Numbered from the stretch's first letter, positions 8,828 to 16,760 are shown. The stretch is 64,000 nucleotides of DNA from RGIG995 sp045603745 (GCA_045603745.1 JAZUMQ010000049.1:102219-166218); one strand, 5' to 3'. The notes: a model not told the origin generated them from the letters alone. Translations and numbers: made by a program.

Positions 8828-9130
8828 TTAGTTCAAAAGAAGGATTGCAAGAATAATAACAATCAACGGATCGTCGTCTTTATTTTCATTGAAAAGCAAA
8901 AATAAAACGGCGAGAAGAAGAATGTCATCGTCCTTGATCCGGGAGAGAATTCCTCCCAATCCGCCACGGGAAGGCGAGGACAAAATGTCACCGGAAGAGG
9001 CGGGCTGAGCCGGAAGATCCGGTTTTACAGTCTCAGAGGAAGGTTTGGAACGGTCGTATGCTTTTCGGGCATCTTCCTCGGCTTTGGCGCGGCGAAATTG
9101 ATATTCGGCTTCGGAAACAGAAGAATACAT
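8828..9130 (-). CDS. small protein with hydrophobic C-terminus, unknown
   Basis: I do not recognise this 100-residue protein. Residues 1-35 are charged and helical (SEAEYQFRRAKAEEDARKAY). The middle is a Pro/Ser-rich linker. Residues ~70-100 are strongly hydrophobic with an acidic break (LLLAVLFLLFNENKDDDPLIVIILAILLL), so it may sit in the membrane by a hairpin. The start ending at 9130 is chosen for AAAGGAG 8 bases upstream. It is the third gene of a small operon with two other unknowns; proteins of this shape recur in spore-forming Clostridia, but that link is inference. Confidence 0.6.
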   Translation of the reverse strand: MYSSVSEAEYQFRRAKAEEDARKAYDRSKPSSETVKPDLPAQPASSGDILSSPSRGGLGGILSRIKDDDILLLAVLFLLFNENKDDDPLIVIILAILLLN

Positions 9131-9187
9131 CACAAAACTCCTTTCAAAAAAACGACGACCGTTCAAAAATTTGAACGGCCGAAGTAT

Positions 9188-9526
9188 TTATCTCAACGCA
9201 GAAAGCAGGTCGATGACCCGAATGGCTTTGATGGCGTTGTCGATCTTTCCTGCTCGGGACGCCCGAAGATAGGGGCGCACGGCGTTGAGAAGCGCCAGAT
9301 CCCGACTGTGGGCGCCGGAACCGGAAAATCCGGAAAACAGATCCATGGAATCAAGGGAACCGGACGCGGGCAACACCGGAGCGTCGACAGAAACCGATTC
9401 CGGGAAATCTTCCGTGGGGAGAGGGGAACTCTCCGAGGACGAAAGGGTCGAGGCGATCTCCCGAATTTTTTGCGCAGCTTCAGGGTTGCTTAAAATCTCG
9501 GAAATTTTGGAAAATAAATCCGGCAT
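9188..9526 (-). CDS. conserved small protein, unknown
   Basis: A 112-residue soluble protein that I cannot name. It begins with an amphipathic helix (MPDLFSKISEILSNPEAAQKIREIA), continues with a Ser/Pro/acidic linker of about 45 residues and ends with a helical block (LALLNAVRPYLRASRAGKIDNAIKAIRVIDLLSAL). The C-terminal block resembles short helical proteins seen in clostridial genomes, often in the same gene trio. The start ending at 9526 has AAAGGAG at good distance; the frame is open further upstream without a ribosome site. Confidence 0.6.
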   Translation of the reverse strand: MPDLFSKISEILSNPEAAQKIREIASTLSSSESSPLPTEDFPESVSVDAPVLPASGSLDSMDLFSGFSGSGAHSRDLALLNAVRPYLRASRAGKIDNAIKAIRVIDLLSALR

Positions 9527-9543
9527 AAGTCTCTCCTTTCCGA

Positions 9544-9801
9544 TCAGTTGATCCGCTTCAGAAACTCGTGAAGCATATTCTTTCCTTGGGAAGAAGAAAG
9601 CACTCGCTTGAGAAGATCGGGATCGTTGATGACCCGCATTACGTTTGCCCAATCTTTTTCACTGAGTTTGGACGTAAGTCCTTTTAGAGAATCTTTATTT
9701 CGGGCAAGGCGTTCCAGTTTCGCGGTATCCTCCGCCGAAAGAGATCCCCGGGCGGCGGCTACGGCGCGGGAGACGGCGGCATCGTTGGGAAAATCGGACA
9801 T
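9544..9801 (-). CDS. small helical protein, unknown
   Basis: An 85-residue soluble, all-helical protein, first gene of a three-gene leftward group. The core LSAEDTAKLERLARNKDSLKGLTSKLSEKDWANVMRVI is rich in Lys and Leu. A GTG nine bases upstream is possible, but the AAAGG ribosome site touches it directly, whereas it lies 8-9 bases before the ATG ending at 9801, so the ATG is preferred. It stands divergent from the phosphodiesterase gene. The function is unknown. Confidence 0.6.
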   Translation of the reverse strand: MSDFPNDAAVSRAVAAARGSLSAEDTAKLERLARNKDSLKGLTSKLSEKDWANVMRVINDPDLLKRVLSSSQGKNMLHEFLKRIN

Positions 9802-9834
9802 GATCGTCACACCTTTCCAAGTTATTTCAATTTC

Positions 9835-9864
9835 ATTCTATGAAGCCATTGACTTTTTTGCCAA
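9835..9864 (-). promoter_or_regulatory. possible promoter of the three-gene unknown operon
   Basis: TTGGCA and TAGAAT on the minus strand with 18 bases between them. It overlaps the opposing promoter at 9849-9877, so the two directions may compete for RNA polymerase. Confidence 0.35.
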
Positions 9865-9877
9865 TCCGAGGTATAAT
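9849..9877 (+). promoter_or_regulatory. sigma-A promoter of the phosphodiesterase gene
   Basis: TTGACT, 17 bases, TATAAT, close to consensus. The transcript would start near 9884 and leave a leader of about 20 bases. Confidence 0.75.
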
Positions 9878-9903
9878 AAAAGAAAAATTACGGAGGAATG
9901 GGC

Positions 9904-10368
9904 TTGAAAATCTTAATTATCTCCGATACTCACGGAGATACTTCCGGGGCAGAGCGGTTACTTATAAAAGAACGACCGGATCACGTTATTCACCTGGGAG
10001 ATTGCATTCGTGATGCGGAAGAAATCGCGAACCGTTTCCCTACCCTACCAATATGCAAAGTTCCGGGAAATAATGACTGGTTTGCCGATGACGGGAAAGA
10101 AAAAGTCATCGCACTGGGTGGGATAAAAATCTTTTTATGCCACGGGCATACCACCGGGGTAAAAAGCGGACTGGACGTACAAATCGCCAAGGCACTCCGA
10201 CAGAATTGCACCGTTTCTCTGTTTGGCCATACTCACTCCCCCTATTTGGAAGAACGAGATGGGGTTTTGCTTTTGAATCCGGGATCGGTCACCTATGGCG
10301 GAACCTATGCCTTGTTGACCCTCAAACCGGGACAAAATCCCAAGGCAGAACTAAAATATGACAATTGA
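9904..10368 (+). CDS. YfcE/MJ0936-family metallophosphoesterase
   Basis: A 154-residue two-metal phosphodiesterase of the YfcE type. Metal ligands appear in order: D8 and H10 in ISDTHGD, the Asp in LGDCIRDAE, Asn in PGNNDW, the His in LCHGH, and the pair in FGHTHSP. NPGSVTYGG closes the site. The natural substrate of such proteins is unknown. I start at TTG 9904, because GGAGG lies 7 bases before it and the product then begins MKILIISDTHG as in homologues; the ATG at 9898 is only one base from the ribosome site. The next gene begins 14 bases after the stop. Confidence 0.85.
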   Translation: MKILIISDTHGDTSGAERLLIKERPDHVIHLGDCIRDAEEIANRFPTLPICKVPGNNDWFADDGKEKVIALGGIKIFLCHGHTTGVKSGLDVQIAKALRQNCTVSLFGHTHSPYLEERDGVLLLNPGSVTYGGTYALLTLKPGQNPKAELKYDN

Positions 10369-10382
10369 AAAGGAAAAAGAGC

Positions 10383-11552
10383 ATGCTGAATTTTGAATTT
10401 TGCAGTCCTACCCGGTTTCTTTTCGGAAAAGGAACCGAAGAAAAAGCCGGAGAAATGATAAAAAAATGCGGCGGCACAAAAGTATTGATCCATTATGGCG
10501 GCGGTTCCGTCGTCCGTAGCGGACTTCTGGAAAGAGTGAAAGATTCTCTCCAAAAAGAGTCCATTGAGTTTTTGGAATTGGGAGGAGTTCAACCAAATCC
10601 CCGAAGCGGCTTAGTCTACCAAGGAATCGACCTTTGCCGAAAAGAACAGGTGGATTTTATTCTGGCGGTAGGAGGAGGTTCGGTGATTGATTCATCGAAA
10701 GCCATTGCCGCAGGCGTTTTGATGGATTGCGATTTTTGGGATTATTGGAAAATCAAAAAAACCATCACGGAAGCATTGCCCATCGGAACGGTCTTGACCA
10801 TTCCGGCGGCGGGAAGCGAGGCCTCCGCAAACAGCGTCATCACCCACGAAGAAACCATGGTCAAGCGAGGGTGTGCAGGTGACGTTTTGCGGCCTCGGTT
10901 CTCCATTCTCAATCCGGAATTAACTTTTACCCTTCCGGCATGGCAGACGGCAAGCGGTGCTTCCGACATTATTGCCCACGTGCTGGAGCGTTATTTCACC
11001 AATACGAAAGACGTGGAAGTAACCGACCGTCTTTGCGAAGCATTATTGCTGACGATGGTAAAAGAAACACCCCGGGTCATTGCCGACCCGCAGTGCTATG
11101 AAGCCAGGGCAAACATCATGTGGGCAGGGGTATTGGCCCACAATAACGTAGTGGGTGTAGGAAGAGAACAAGACTGGGCAACCCACGCCATCGAGCATGA
11201 GCTTTCCGCCCTGTACGACGTGACCCACGGCGCGGGGCTTGCGGTGCTTTTCCCCGCATATATGGAAAAGACTTTATCCCATAACCCCAAGCGTTTCGCA
11301 ACCATGGCGACCCGAATTTTCGGAATCCAAAACACCGGGGACGATACCGAAACGGGGAAACTTGGAATTCAGGCGTGGAGAGACTTTTTCATCTCCATCG
11401 GAATGCCCGACAATCTCCGGGCGTTGGGGGTCAAGGAAGAAGACTTTGAATATATGGCAAATCGGTTATTGCTAAAAGCGGACGGAACGCTGGGCAACTT
11501 CGTAAAACTGACGCCTGCCGACGTAGTGGAAATCTATAAATCCTGTTATTAA
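10383..11552 (+). CDS. iron-containing alcohol dehydrogenase (BdhA/YqhD-like)
   Basis: A 389-residue group III alcohol dehydrogenase that reduces aldehydes to alcohols with NAD(P)H and one divalent metal. The nucleotide site GGGSVIDSSKAIAAG lies near residue 94. Metal ligands are the Asp in GASDIIAH, the His of the same block, the His in HAIEHELSALYDVTHGAGLA and the last His of that segment. The pattern is that of butanol dehydrogenase BdhA and YqhD. The ATG at 10383 follows AAAAGG by 9 bases and gives the usual MLNFEF start. It is probably cotranscribed with the phosphodiesterase and ends at a strong terminator. Confidence 0.9.
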   Translation: MLNFEFCSPTRFLFGKGTEEKAGEMIKKCGGTKVLIHYGGGSVVRSGLLERVKDSLQKESIEFLELGGVQPNPRSGLVYQGIDLCRKEQVDFILAVGGGSVIDSSKAIAAGVLMDCDFWDYWKIKKTITEALPIGTVLTIPAAGSEASANSVITHEETMVKRGCAGDVLRPRFSILNPELTFTLPAWQTASGASDIIAHVLERYFTNTKDVEVTDRLCEALLLTMVKETPRVIADPQCYEARANIMWAGVLAHNNVVGVGREQDWATHAIEHELSALYDVTHGAGLAVLFPAYMEKTLSHNPKRFATMATRIFGIQNTGDDTETGKLGIQAWRDFFISIGMPDNLRALGVKEEDFEYMANRLLLKADGTLGNFVKLTPADVVEIYKSCY

Positions 11553-11570
11553 AATTCAACAAAACGTAAA

Positions 11571-11604
11571 AACGCGACAGAACAAAATCCGTCGCGTTTT
11601 TATC
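11571..11604 (+). terminator. rho-independent terminator after the alcohol dehydrogenase
   Basis: AACGCGAC and GTCGCGTT pair around a 12-base loop and are followed by a T-run. Confidence 0.8.
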
Positions 11605-11674
11605 ATATATTTACATTTTTTGTTTGGTCATATTTTTACGTTCATAGGGAAGAATATGTGTAGGAGTGAATTTT

Positions 11675-11818
11675 ATGATTTCATTTTTTCTGGCACACAT
11701 TCCGGCATTTTTAACCATGGGGATTTCGATGATCGGGGCAACGTTGTTGCGCACCGCGGCTCAAATTTATGCAGACAAAGGAACAAAAGAAAAAATGCCC
11801 GCCGCAAACAATAAATGA
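11675..11818 (+). CDS. 47-residue membrane peptide, unknown
   Basis: A short gene that automatic length cut-offs miss. AGGAG lies 8 bases before the ATG, which is an excellent ribosome site. The product starts with a hydrophobic segment of about 27 residues (ISFFLAHIPAFLTMGISMIG and onward) followed by a polar basic tail ending MPAANNK. It could be a bitopic membrane peptide. Upstream is a terminator, so it should have its own promoter, but I find none that is convincing. Its last six codons lie inside the hairpin that ends the opposing carboxypeptidase transcript. Confidence 0.5.
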   Translation: MISFFLAHIPAFLTMGISMIGATLLRTAAQIYADKGTKEKMPAANNK

Positions 11819-11828
11819 TTTGCGGCGG
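11786..11828 (-). terminator. terminator of the D,D-carboxypeptidase gene
   Basis: On the minus strand CCGCCGCAAA and TTTGCGGCGG form a 10-bp stem with a 10-base loop, followed by GGCATTTTTTCTTTTG. The stem overlaps the 3' end of the small gene on the other strand. Confidence 0.8.
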
Positions 11829-11835
11829 ACATTTA

Positions 11836-12999
11836 TTAGATTAAGCGGTCGAGCAAATACCCGAAATAATCAAAAAATCCGGCTTTTTCTACCGATTCAC
11901 AGGCGACGACGGGAACGGACAAAACCTCCTCGCCCTCGTACATAAATTTTGCGGTGCCCACCACCTGCCCGGAAGCAACCGGAGCATTCAAAACTTCTTC
12001 CACGGTAATTTCCAAGGCGATCCGGGAGACTTCCGACTTTTTCACCACGATACAGAGATCTCCCTCGGCGGCAACGGAGACCGAATCGGCTTTCCCACGA
12101 TTAACCGGAACTTTTGGGATTTCTCCGACAGAACGGCGAACGACGGCATATCCGGCAAAGCCGTAATCGAGAAGCGATGCGGCGGAGGCAAATCGCCCTT
12201 TGCTGGTCTCACCTCCCAATACAACGGCAATTAAAGACATTCCGTCCCGGGTGGCGGTAGCGGCAAGGCAATGCCCGGCAGCTTCGGTATAACCGGTTTT
12301 CATGCCGGTAATCCCATCATAGGTTTTCAGCAGTTTATTGGTATTGGCAAGACCGAATCCCCCGTTGCGCAGAGAATCCATCCAGATTCCGGTATAGTCG
12401 AGAATGTGGGGGTGAGTCAACAATTCTTTTGTAAAAAGTGCCACATCGTAGGCACAAGTATAATGATTTTCATCGGGAAGCCCGCAGGGGTTAACGAAGT
12501 TGGTATTTTCCGCCCCCAACTCTTTGGCGCGCTGATTCATACGCTCAACAAAGGCGGATTCACTGCCCGCAAGATATTCTCCCAACGCAACTGCCGCATC
12601 GTTGGCAGAATTGACGGCAACCGATTTGAGAAGATCCCGTAGAGACATGGTCTCCCCTACTTCTAAATAGATCTGGGTACCACCGTAGGAACAGGCATTC
12701 TCCGAGGCGGAAACGGAGTCGTCCTCCGTCACGGCACCGGAATCCAACGCCTCCATCACCAAAAGCATGGTCATCACCTTGGTGACACTTGCGGGATATA
12801 ATTTCGCTTTTGATTCGGATTCATACAACACCGTTCCGGTTTCCGCCTCCATGAGAATCGCACCCTTTGCGTCTAAGTTCAATTCCCCCGATGCCGCAAC
12901 GCTCCCGCCAACGGCGCCCGTTCCTGACGCAGACAAGGGCAAGGCAAAAGCAACCGCCAGCACTCCAAACAAAATCAAAGAAAGAATCCGTTTCATCAT
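11836..12999 (-). CDS. D-alanyl-D-alanine carboxypeptidase (PBP5/DacF-like)
   Basis: A 387-residue secreted penicillin-binding protein that trims the terminal D-Ala from peptidoglycan stem peptides. A signal peptide covers about residues 1-25. The three active-site motifs are S71-V-T-K74, S131-A-N133 and K234-T-G236. The C-terminal ~100 residues form the beta-rich PBP5 domain and end with a helix (GFFDYFGYLLDRLI) that likely anchors the enzyme to the membrane face. In spore formers such enzymes (DacF, DacB) act in cortex building, but nothing here fixes that role. GAGG precedes the first ATG. Confidence 0.92.
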   Translation of the reverse strand: MMKRILSLILFGVLAVAFALPLSASGTGAVGGSVAASGELNLDAKGAILMEAETGTVLYESESKAKLYPASVTKVMTMLLVMEALDSGAVTEDDSVSASENACSYGGTQIYLEVGETMSLRDLLKSVAVNSANDAAVALGEYLAGSESAFVERMNQRAKELGAENTNFVNPCGLPDENHYTCAYDVALFTKELLTHPHILDYTGIWMDSLRNGGFGLANTNKLLKTYDGITGMKTGYTEAAGHCLAATATRDGMSLIAVVLGGETSKGRFASAASLLDYGFAGYAVVRRSVGEIPKVPVNRGKADSVSVAAEGDLCIVVKKSEVSRIALEITVEEVLNAPVASGQVVGTAKFMYEGEEVLSVPVVACESVEKAGFFDYFGYLLDRLI

Positions 13000-13018
13000 A
13001 CCATATTCCTCACTTTAA

Positions 13019-13054
13019 AAAAAATATCCTCAACCCATAAATATGAGTTGAGGA
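13019..13054 (-). terminator. terminator after the YesL-like gene
   Basis: Minus strand TCCTCAAC and GTTGAGGA pair across a 12-base loop and run into TATTTTTTTT. Confidence 0.8.
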
Positions 13055-13070
13055 CTTGTTTTATTCAGGC

Positions 13071-13823
13071 TTATTCGGCTTGTTCTTCTTCTACAGATTC
13101 GGACGCTTCCGTTTCGGGGGCTTCCGATTCAGGTGTTTGAGAAACGGCAACGTACCGCTTCAACACAGGAAAGATCAAGGAATTGGAGACGAAGGTCATC
13201 ACCGCAAAGGCGAGAAACAACGGAATGGGAAAAGTCAGAGGCCAGAACAAGAACGTCAATATTCCCAGCAATGCCAAGACCAAAAGCATGACGATATTTC
13301 GCCAAAGTTGCGTCATGGCAAGAATGACGCTGTTGCGGATCAATTGCTTGAGCGAAAGATCAAAGGAAACCATCATGGGATAAATATAGAAGGAGGCAAA
13401 CAACAAAAGGTAGGCAAACACAAACAGAACCACAACGGCAACGGTACGAAATCCGCCCGACACGTTAAGAGATTCATCGGTCCAACTGAAAAACGACCCG
13501 ACCAGCAGTGCCCCGGAAACCAACTGGATCAACCAAACGATGATTCCCTGTTTAAAGTGTTCTTTGCATTTTTCGATGAAATCCGAAAAGAAAAACACGG
13601 GTTTTGCCTGGGAAAAATTGCGACAAACGTAGTTCATCGCCGCTGTGGCAGGTCCGATGGTAATGATGGGAACACAAGAAAGAAGGTAGAGCAGGTTTAA
13701 CAAGATCAACTGCCAAAATCGATGCAAGAACTCGGTAAAAAACCGTTTCAACGGTGTTTCGGCAGAGACTTCGGCCTTGGTAACACCCCTGCCTTCTTTG
13801 TTATAATTAGGAAACAGATTCAA
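13071..13823 (-). CDS. YesL-like (DUF624) membrane protein
   Basis: A 250-residue membrane protein resembling the YesL/DUF624 family. The signature LLNLLYLLSCVPIITIGPATAAMNYV, with its conserved Pro-Ile-Thr-Ile-Gly-Pro, is at residues ~40-65. Further hydrophobic segments lie near 90-110, 125-150, 165-190 and 195-225. The last 25 residues are an acidic tail (SEAPETEASESVEEEQAE). YesL proteins often sit near carbohydrate uptake genes in bacilli, but no such genes are here. The function is unknown. It has its own near-perfect promoter although the SpoIIM-like gene lies only 95 bases upstream. Confidence 0.75.
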   Translation of the reverse strand: MNLFPNYNKEGRGVTKAEVSAETPLKRFFTEFLHRFWQLILLNLLYLLSCVPIITIGPATAAMNYVCRNFSQAKPVFFFSDFIEKCKEHFKQGIIVWLIQLVSGALLVGSFFSWTDESLNVSGGFRTVAVVVLFVFAYLLLFASFYIYPMMVSFDLSLKQLIRNSVILAMTQLWRNIVMLLVLALLGILTFLFWPLTFPIPLFLAFAVMTFVSNSLIFPVLKRYVAVSQTPESEAPETEASESVEEEQAE

Positions 13824-13852
13824 AATGATCCCTCCGATTTTATCATAGGTCT

Positions 13853-13881
13853 ATTATAACAAATTCGGAGAGAACTGTCAA
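13853..13881 (-). promoter_or_regulatory. consensus sigma-A promoter of the YesL-like gene
   Basis: TTGACA, 17 bases, TATAAT on the minus strand. Both hexamers match consensus. The -10 lies 30 bases before the start codon. Confidence 0.85.
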
Positions 13882-13917
13882 GAGAAAACACGGATTTTTT
13901 CGGAATTTCCCGATTTT

Positions 13918-14475
13918 TTATAACAAATCCCGAATCTCCGATAAAATCAAAGGAGACAGAAACAGATCCCAAAGCAATACGAAGGCGGAACATTGAAAAA
14001 TCACCAGAGAACGAAGAAAATAGGATTTTATGCTCTGAAAAAAGGGAGTGGCATCTCCCTTTAATCCCCGAAACAGAGAAAAAGATTGGGGCAACGCGTC
14101 CCGAGTCGCCCGAATCAACAACAAGCATTCTGCGGCGGCAGAGGGAAACAAACACAATCCCAAAGGCAAAAAGCCTTTCGTTCCATAGGCAGCAAGAAAC
14201 AATCCAGCAGTATACCCCAATCCGTAGGTCTTATAAAATACCAAAGGCAGGGCAATCAGCCACCCGAAAAGAAACACACCGCAACAAAACACGATTAATA
14301 CGTAGAACGGCCCCGATCCAAAGGCGCGCAACCAGTTCGTTTCCGTCTCGGAATTCAGATATTGCAGCACCAACGACGTATCCGCGCCTCCCCGAAGGAG
14401 TACCGTCAAAACGCCGGAGAGGTACCCGGCAAAAACCGTCACCGCCGCTGCGAGAAATGTTTTGTTTGATCCCAT
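13918..14475 (-). CDS. SpoIIM-like membrane protein (tentative)
   Basis: A 185-residue protein with about five membrane segments (~8-27, 53-75, 85-105, 108-125, 152-178). The middle stretch YKTYGLGYTAGLFLAAYGTKGFLPLGLCLFPSAAAECLLL resembles the core of stage II sporulation protein M, which works with SpoIID and SpoIIP in peptidoglycan hydrolysis during engulfment. The match is recognised by pattern only, and no spoIID or spoIIP is nearby. It might instead be a generic membrane protein. AAGGA precedes the ATG at 9 bases. Confidence 0.45.
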   Translation of the reverse strand: MGSNKTFLAAAVTVFAGYLSGVLTVLLRGGADTSLVLQYLNSETETNWLRAFGSGPFYVLIVFCCGVFLFGWLIALPLVFYKTYGLGYTAGLFLAAYGTKGFLPLGLCLFPSAAAECLLLIRATRDALPQSFSLFRGLKGDATPFFQSIKSYFLRSLVIFQCSAFVLLWDLFLSPLILSEIRDLL

Positions 14476-14648
14476 GATCCATCTTCCTTTCTTTTTTCAG
14501 ATCCAAACACGCGTGGACATCCCTGAAAAAAGATATGAACCTGCTTCGTGAAATATGCAGATAGACAAGAAAACCGTTTCTTTTCCCCCTTCCTTAAAAA
14601 CAACTTTCACAAAAAAGTGAAATAAAGTAAAAAAGAAGAAAAAAACTC

Positions 14649-14677
14649 TTGACAAAACGAAAAAAATGTGATATACT
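14649..14677 (+). promoter_or_regulatory. promoter of tRNA-Leu
   Basis: TTGACA, 17 bases, TATACT, then the mature tRNA start 15 bases later. Confidence 0.85.
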
Positions 14678-14691
14678 TACAACGTTGATTC

Positions 14692-14778
14692 GCCGGTGTG
14701 GTGGAACTGGCAGACGCGCGGGACTCAAAATCCCGTGGTAGCGATACCGTGTGGGTTCGACCCCCACCACCGGCACCA
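14692..14778 (+). tRNA. tRNA-Leu (anticodon CAA)
   Basis: An 87-base class II tRNA with CCA encoded. The acceptor stem GCCGGTG pairs with CACCGGC. The anticodon loop CTCAAAA between GGGA and TCCC gives anticodon CAA, which reads UUG. The long variable arm and the GGTTCGACCC-type T loop are those of tRNA-Leu. It is a single tRNA with its own promoter and terminator. Confidence 0.95.
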
Positions 14779-14780
14779 AG

Positions 14781-14814
14781 AAAAAAGACGATTCTACGGA
14801 ATCGTCTTTTTTTA
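14781..14814 (+). terminator. terminator of tRNA-Leu
   Basis: GACGATTC and GAATCGTC close a TACG tetraloop, an extra-stable loop class, and run into seven T. Confidence 0.9.
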
Positions 14815-14846
14815 TTAAAATAACATTGGAATCAGGAGAGGTTAGA

Positions 14847-16370
14847 ATGAATCGCCGTATCATTCAAGGGTTTTCTTGTTTTTTGCTGATTGTTTTCATC
14901 ACTTTCTGCTTTTCCGCCTGCAAGGAAGAGCAGTTGCCACCCCGGAACACTTCGGACACGGACACATCAACTGTTTTTGGCTCACCCCTCGATACAAACA
15001 CGAACGATATAAATTCCGAAGTCGATCAATCTTCCGAATCCGATTCTGAAACAGAGACTGTCACAAACTCAAAAGAAGACGTCGACGTTTCTGAAGAAGA
15101 TAAGGTCACGGACACTTCTTCTCAGACCGAGACAGGAACCGATAAGATTGCGAATTCTGAAGAAGATACTCCTACTTTGGATCAAAATACGACAAGCGAA
15201 ACTGCTACCAATACCGATAAGGTCACAGATTCCTCCAGCACCACGTCGTCTTCCGTCAGCACTTCAACGGTGACCTCCTCAACCGCGTCTGAGCCCTCTG
15301 ATACGGTCAATCCCGACACAGAACCGGAAGATCGTCCCTCCAAACCTGTCAATACCAACATCACTCCCGTATCTCCCGAAAATTATTACGGAATTCGTTG
15401 GCTTTCCGCCCAGCCTAACGGTGAAAACTTAGTAAAAACCTATCGGGAATTGGTTAGCGGGCTTAAAGAACAGCGCGAAACAATCCCCCTCTCTGCCGGA
15501 ATTTCAATCAAAGAACTGGCGACGGTATGGAATTGTTGTCTGGCAGACTATCCCCAATATTTTTGGGTAGGCTTGAGATACCAATATTATCATATTAACA
15601 ATAAAGTAACAAAAATTGCACCCGAGTACACCATAACGGGAAAAGACCTGTCCAAAGCGCAGGCGCAATTTGACCGAAGCGTACAAGAGCTACTCAAAAA
15701 TATTACTTCTTCCATGTCTCAATATGAGATCGAGAAGACCCTTCACGACCGCTTGATTCTTCAGTGCAAATACGAAGAATCCTCGAACGCCCATACCTCA
15801 TATGGAGCTTTGGTAGATGGAGTTGCGGTATGCGAAGGCATTTCAAAAGCATTTCAGCATCTCTGCCGTTCGGTGGGGATCGAGACGTTGTTCGTCGTTG
15901 GGAGATCCGACAATCCTGACTCCGGAAACAGTGAAGGACACGCTTGGAACATTGTCAAAATTGACGAAAACTATTATCACGTGGACGTCACCTGGGACAA
16001 TGCGGGAGAACCGAAAAAGGATCAGATTCACTACGCGTGGTTCAACCTCTCCGACCAATGGCTGACCGAAGATCACGTTTTACTGCAAGAAGGATATTCT
16101 TATCCGACTTGTACCGAAACGAAAGAAAACTATTTTGTGAAGACCAAGGGAACGATCTCCGAACTGACCGTCAAAAATATAACGGAAAAAGCTCAAAAAC
16201 GCGGAAATACATTTTTCTTCCAAGGGTATCTCACCTCCAAAACCGATCCCTATGAATGGATCGAAAACAACGCCTCTTCTTTGGCAAAAGAATTCGGTTT
16301 GAACGGCTATCAGTATGAAGTTATCACCGTGGGAAACGAAATTACCATTATCATGAAAAAATACTCTTAA
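14847..16370 (+). CDS. lipoprotein with transglutaminase-like cysteine protease fold
   Basis: A 507-residue exported lipoprotein. The signal peptide ends in FSAC with lipidated C25. Residues ~30-170 are a low-complexity Ser/Thr/Asp/Glu linker that would hold the enzyme domain away from the membrane. The domain at ~180-400 has the catalytic triad of the transglutaminase/protease superfamily: C329 in VAVCEGIS, H365 in GHAWNIV and D380 in YHVDVTWD. In Firmicutes such surface proteins are thought to cleave or cross-link wall peptides or proteins; the substrate here is unknown. AGGAGAGG precedes the ATG. The acidic, Thr-rich linker is the most divergent part and may be repeat-derived. Confidence 0.85.
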   Translation: MNRRIIQGFSCFLLIVFITFCFSACKEEQLPPRNTSDTDTSTVFGSPLDTNTNDINSEVDQSSESDSETETVTNSKEDVDVSEEDKVTDTSSQTETGTDKIANSEEDTPTLDQNTTSETATNTDKVTDSSSTTSSSVSTSTVTSSTASEPSDTVNPDTEPEDRPSKPVNTNITPVSPENYYGIRWLSAQPNGENLVKTYRELVSGLKEQRETIPLSAGISIKELATVWNCCLADYPQYFWVGLRYQYYHINNKVTKIAPEYTITGKDLSKAQAQFDRSVQELLKNITSSMSQYEIEKTLHDRLILQCKYEESSNAHTSYGALVDGVAVCEGISKAFQHLCRSVGIETLFVVGRSDNPDSGNSEGHAWNIVKIDENYYHVDVTWDNAGEPKKDQIHYAWFNLSDQWLTEDHVLLQEGYSYPTCTETKENYFVKTKGTISELTVKNITEKAQKRGNTFFFQGYLTSKTDPYEWIENNASSLAKEFGLNGYQYEVITVGNEITIIMKKYS

Positions 16371-16385
16371 AAGAAAATTTGTATT

Positions 16386-16710
16386 ATGAAAAAATTAAAC
16401 TTTTATTCCAAGGAGATAGCATTACCGACGCCGGTCGAAATCGGGAAGATTACCACGATTTAGGAATGAGCTATCCCAAATATGTGCAGAAATTTTGACC
16501 AAACAATATCCTGACGTGACTTTTGAATTTATCAATCTGGGTATCAGCGGAAACCAAACGAAAGACCTGGTAGCTCGGTTACAAAAGATTTCATTGAAAT
16601 TCAGCCTGACGTAATTTCCATTATGATCGGAATCAACGACGCACCCCACGGAAAAGGGTGCAAAGTTCATCGGAAATCTTTATGCAGAATACATTAAACC
16701 TTTGATTTGA
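16386..16710 (+). pseudogene. SGNH/GDSL hydrolase remnant (rhamnogalacturonan acetylesterase-like)
   Basis: Not open in any single frame. Pieces in three frames read as one SGNH hydrolase. LLFQGDSITDAGRNREDYHDLG in one frame carries the catalytic Ser block and runs into a stop at 16498. Then comes TFEFINLGISGNQTKDLV in another frame (block II Gly), and IQPDVISIMIGIND in a third (block III Asn). The 3' half, including the catalytic Asp-x-x-His, is missing or scrambled. At least three frame changes and a loss of about half the gene make decay far more likely than a sequencing slip. Confidence 0.8.
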
Positions 16711-16727
16711 GAAAACCATTGAAGATA

Positions 16728-16760
16728 AGCAAAAAATCCACCAATTTTGGTGGATTTTTT
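16728..16760. terminator. bidirectional terminator
   Basis: AAATCCACCAA and TTGGTGGATTT pair with a T-run on each strand, between the pseudogene and the convergent PHP phosphatase gene. Confidence 0.75.

Noticed and set aside
14600..14630. TTTCAC-AAAAAA-GTGAAA hairpin before the tRNA-Leu promoter
   Set aside because: A short 6-bp stem without a T-run. It lies in AT-rich DNA and I could not link it to any gene end.
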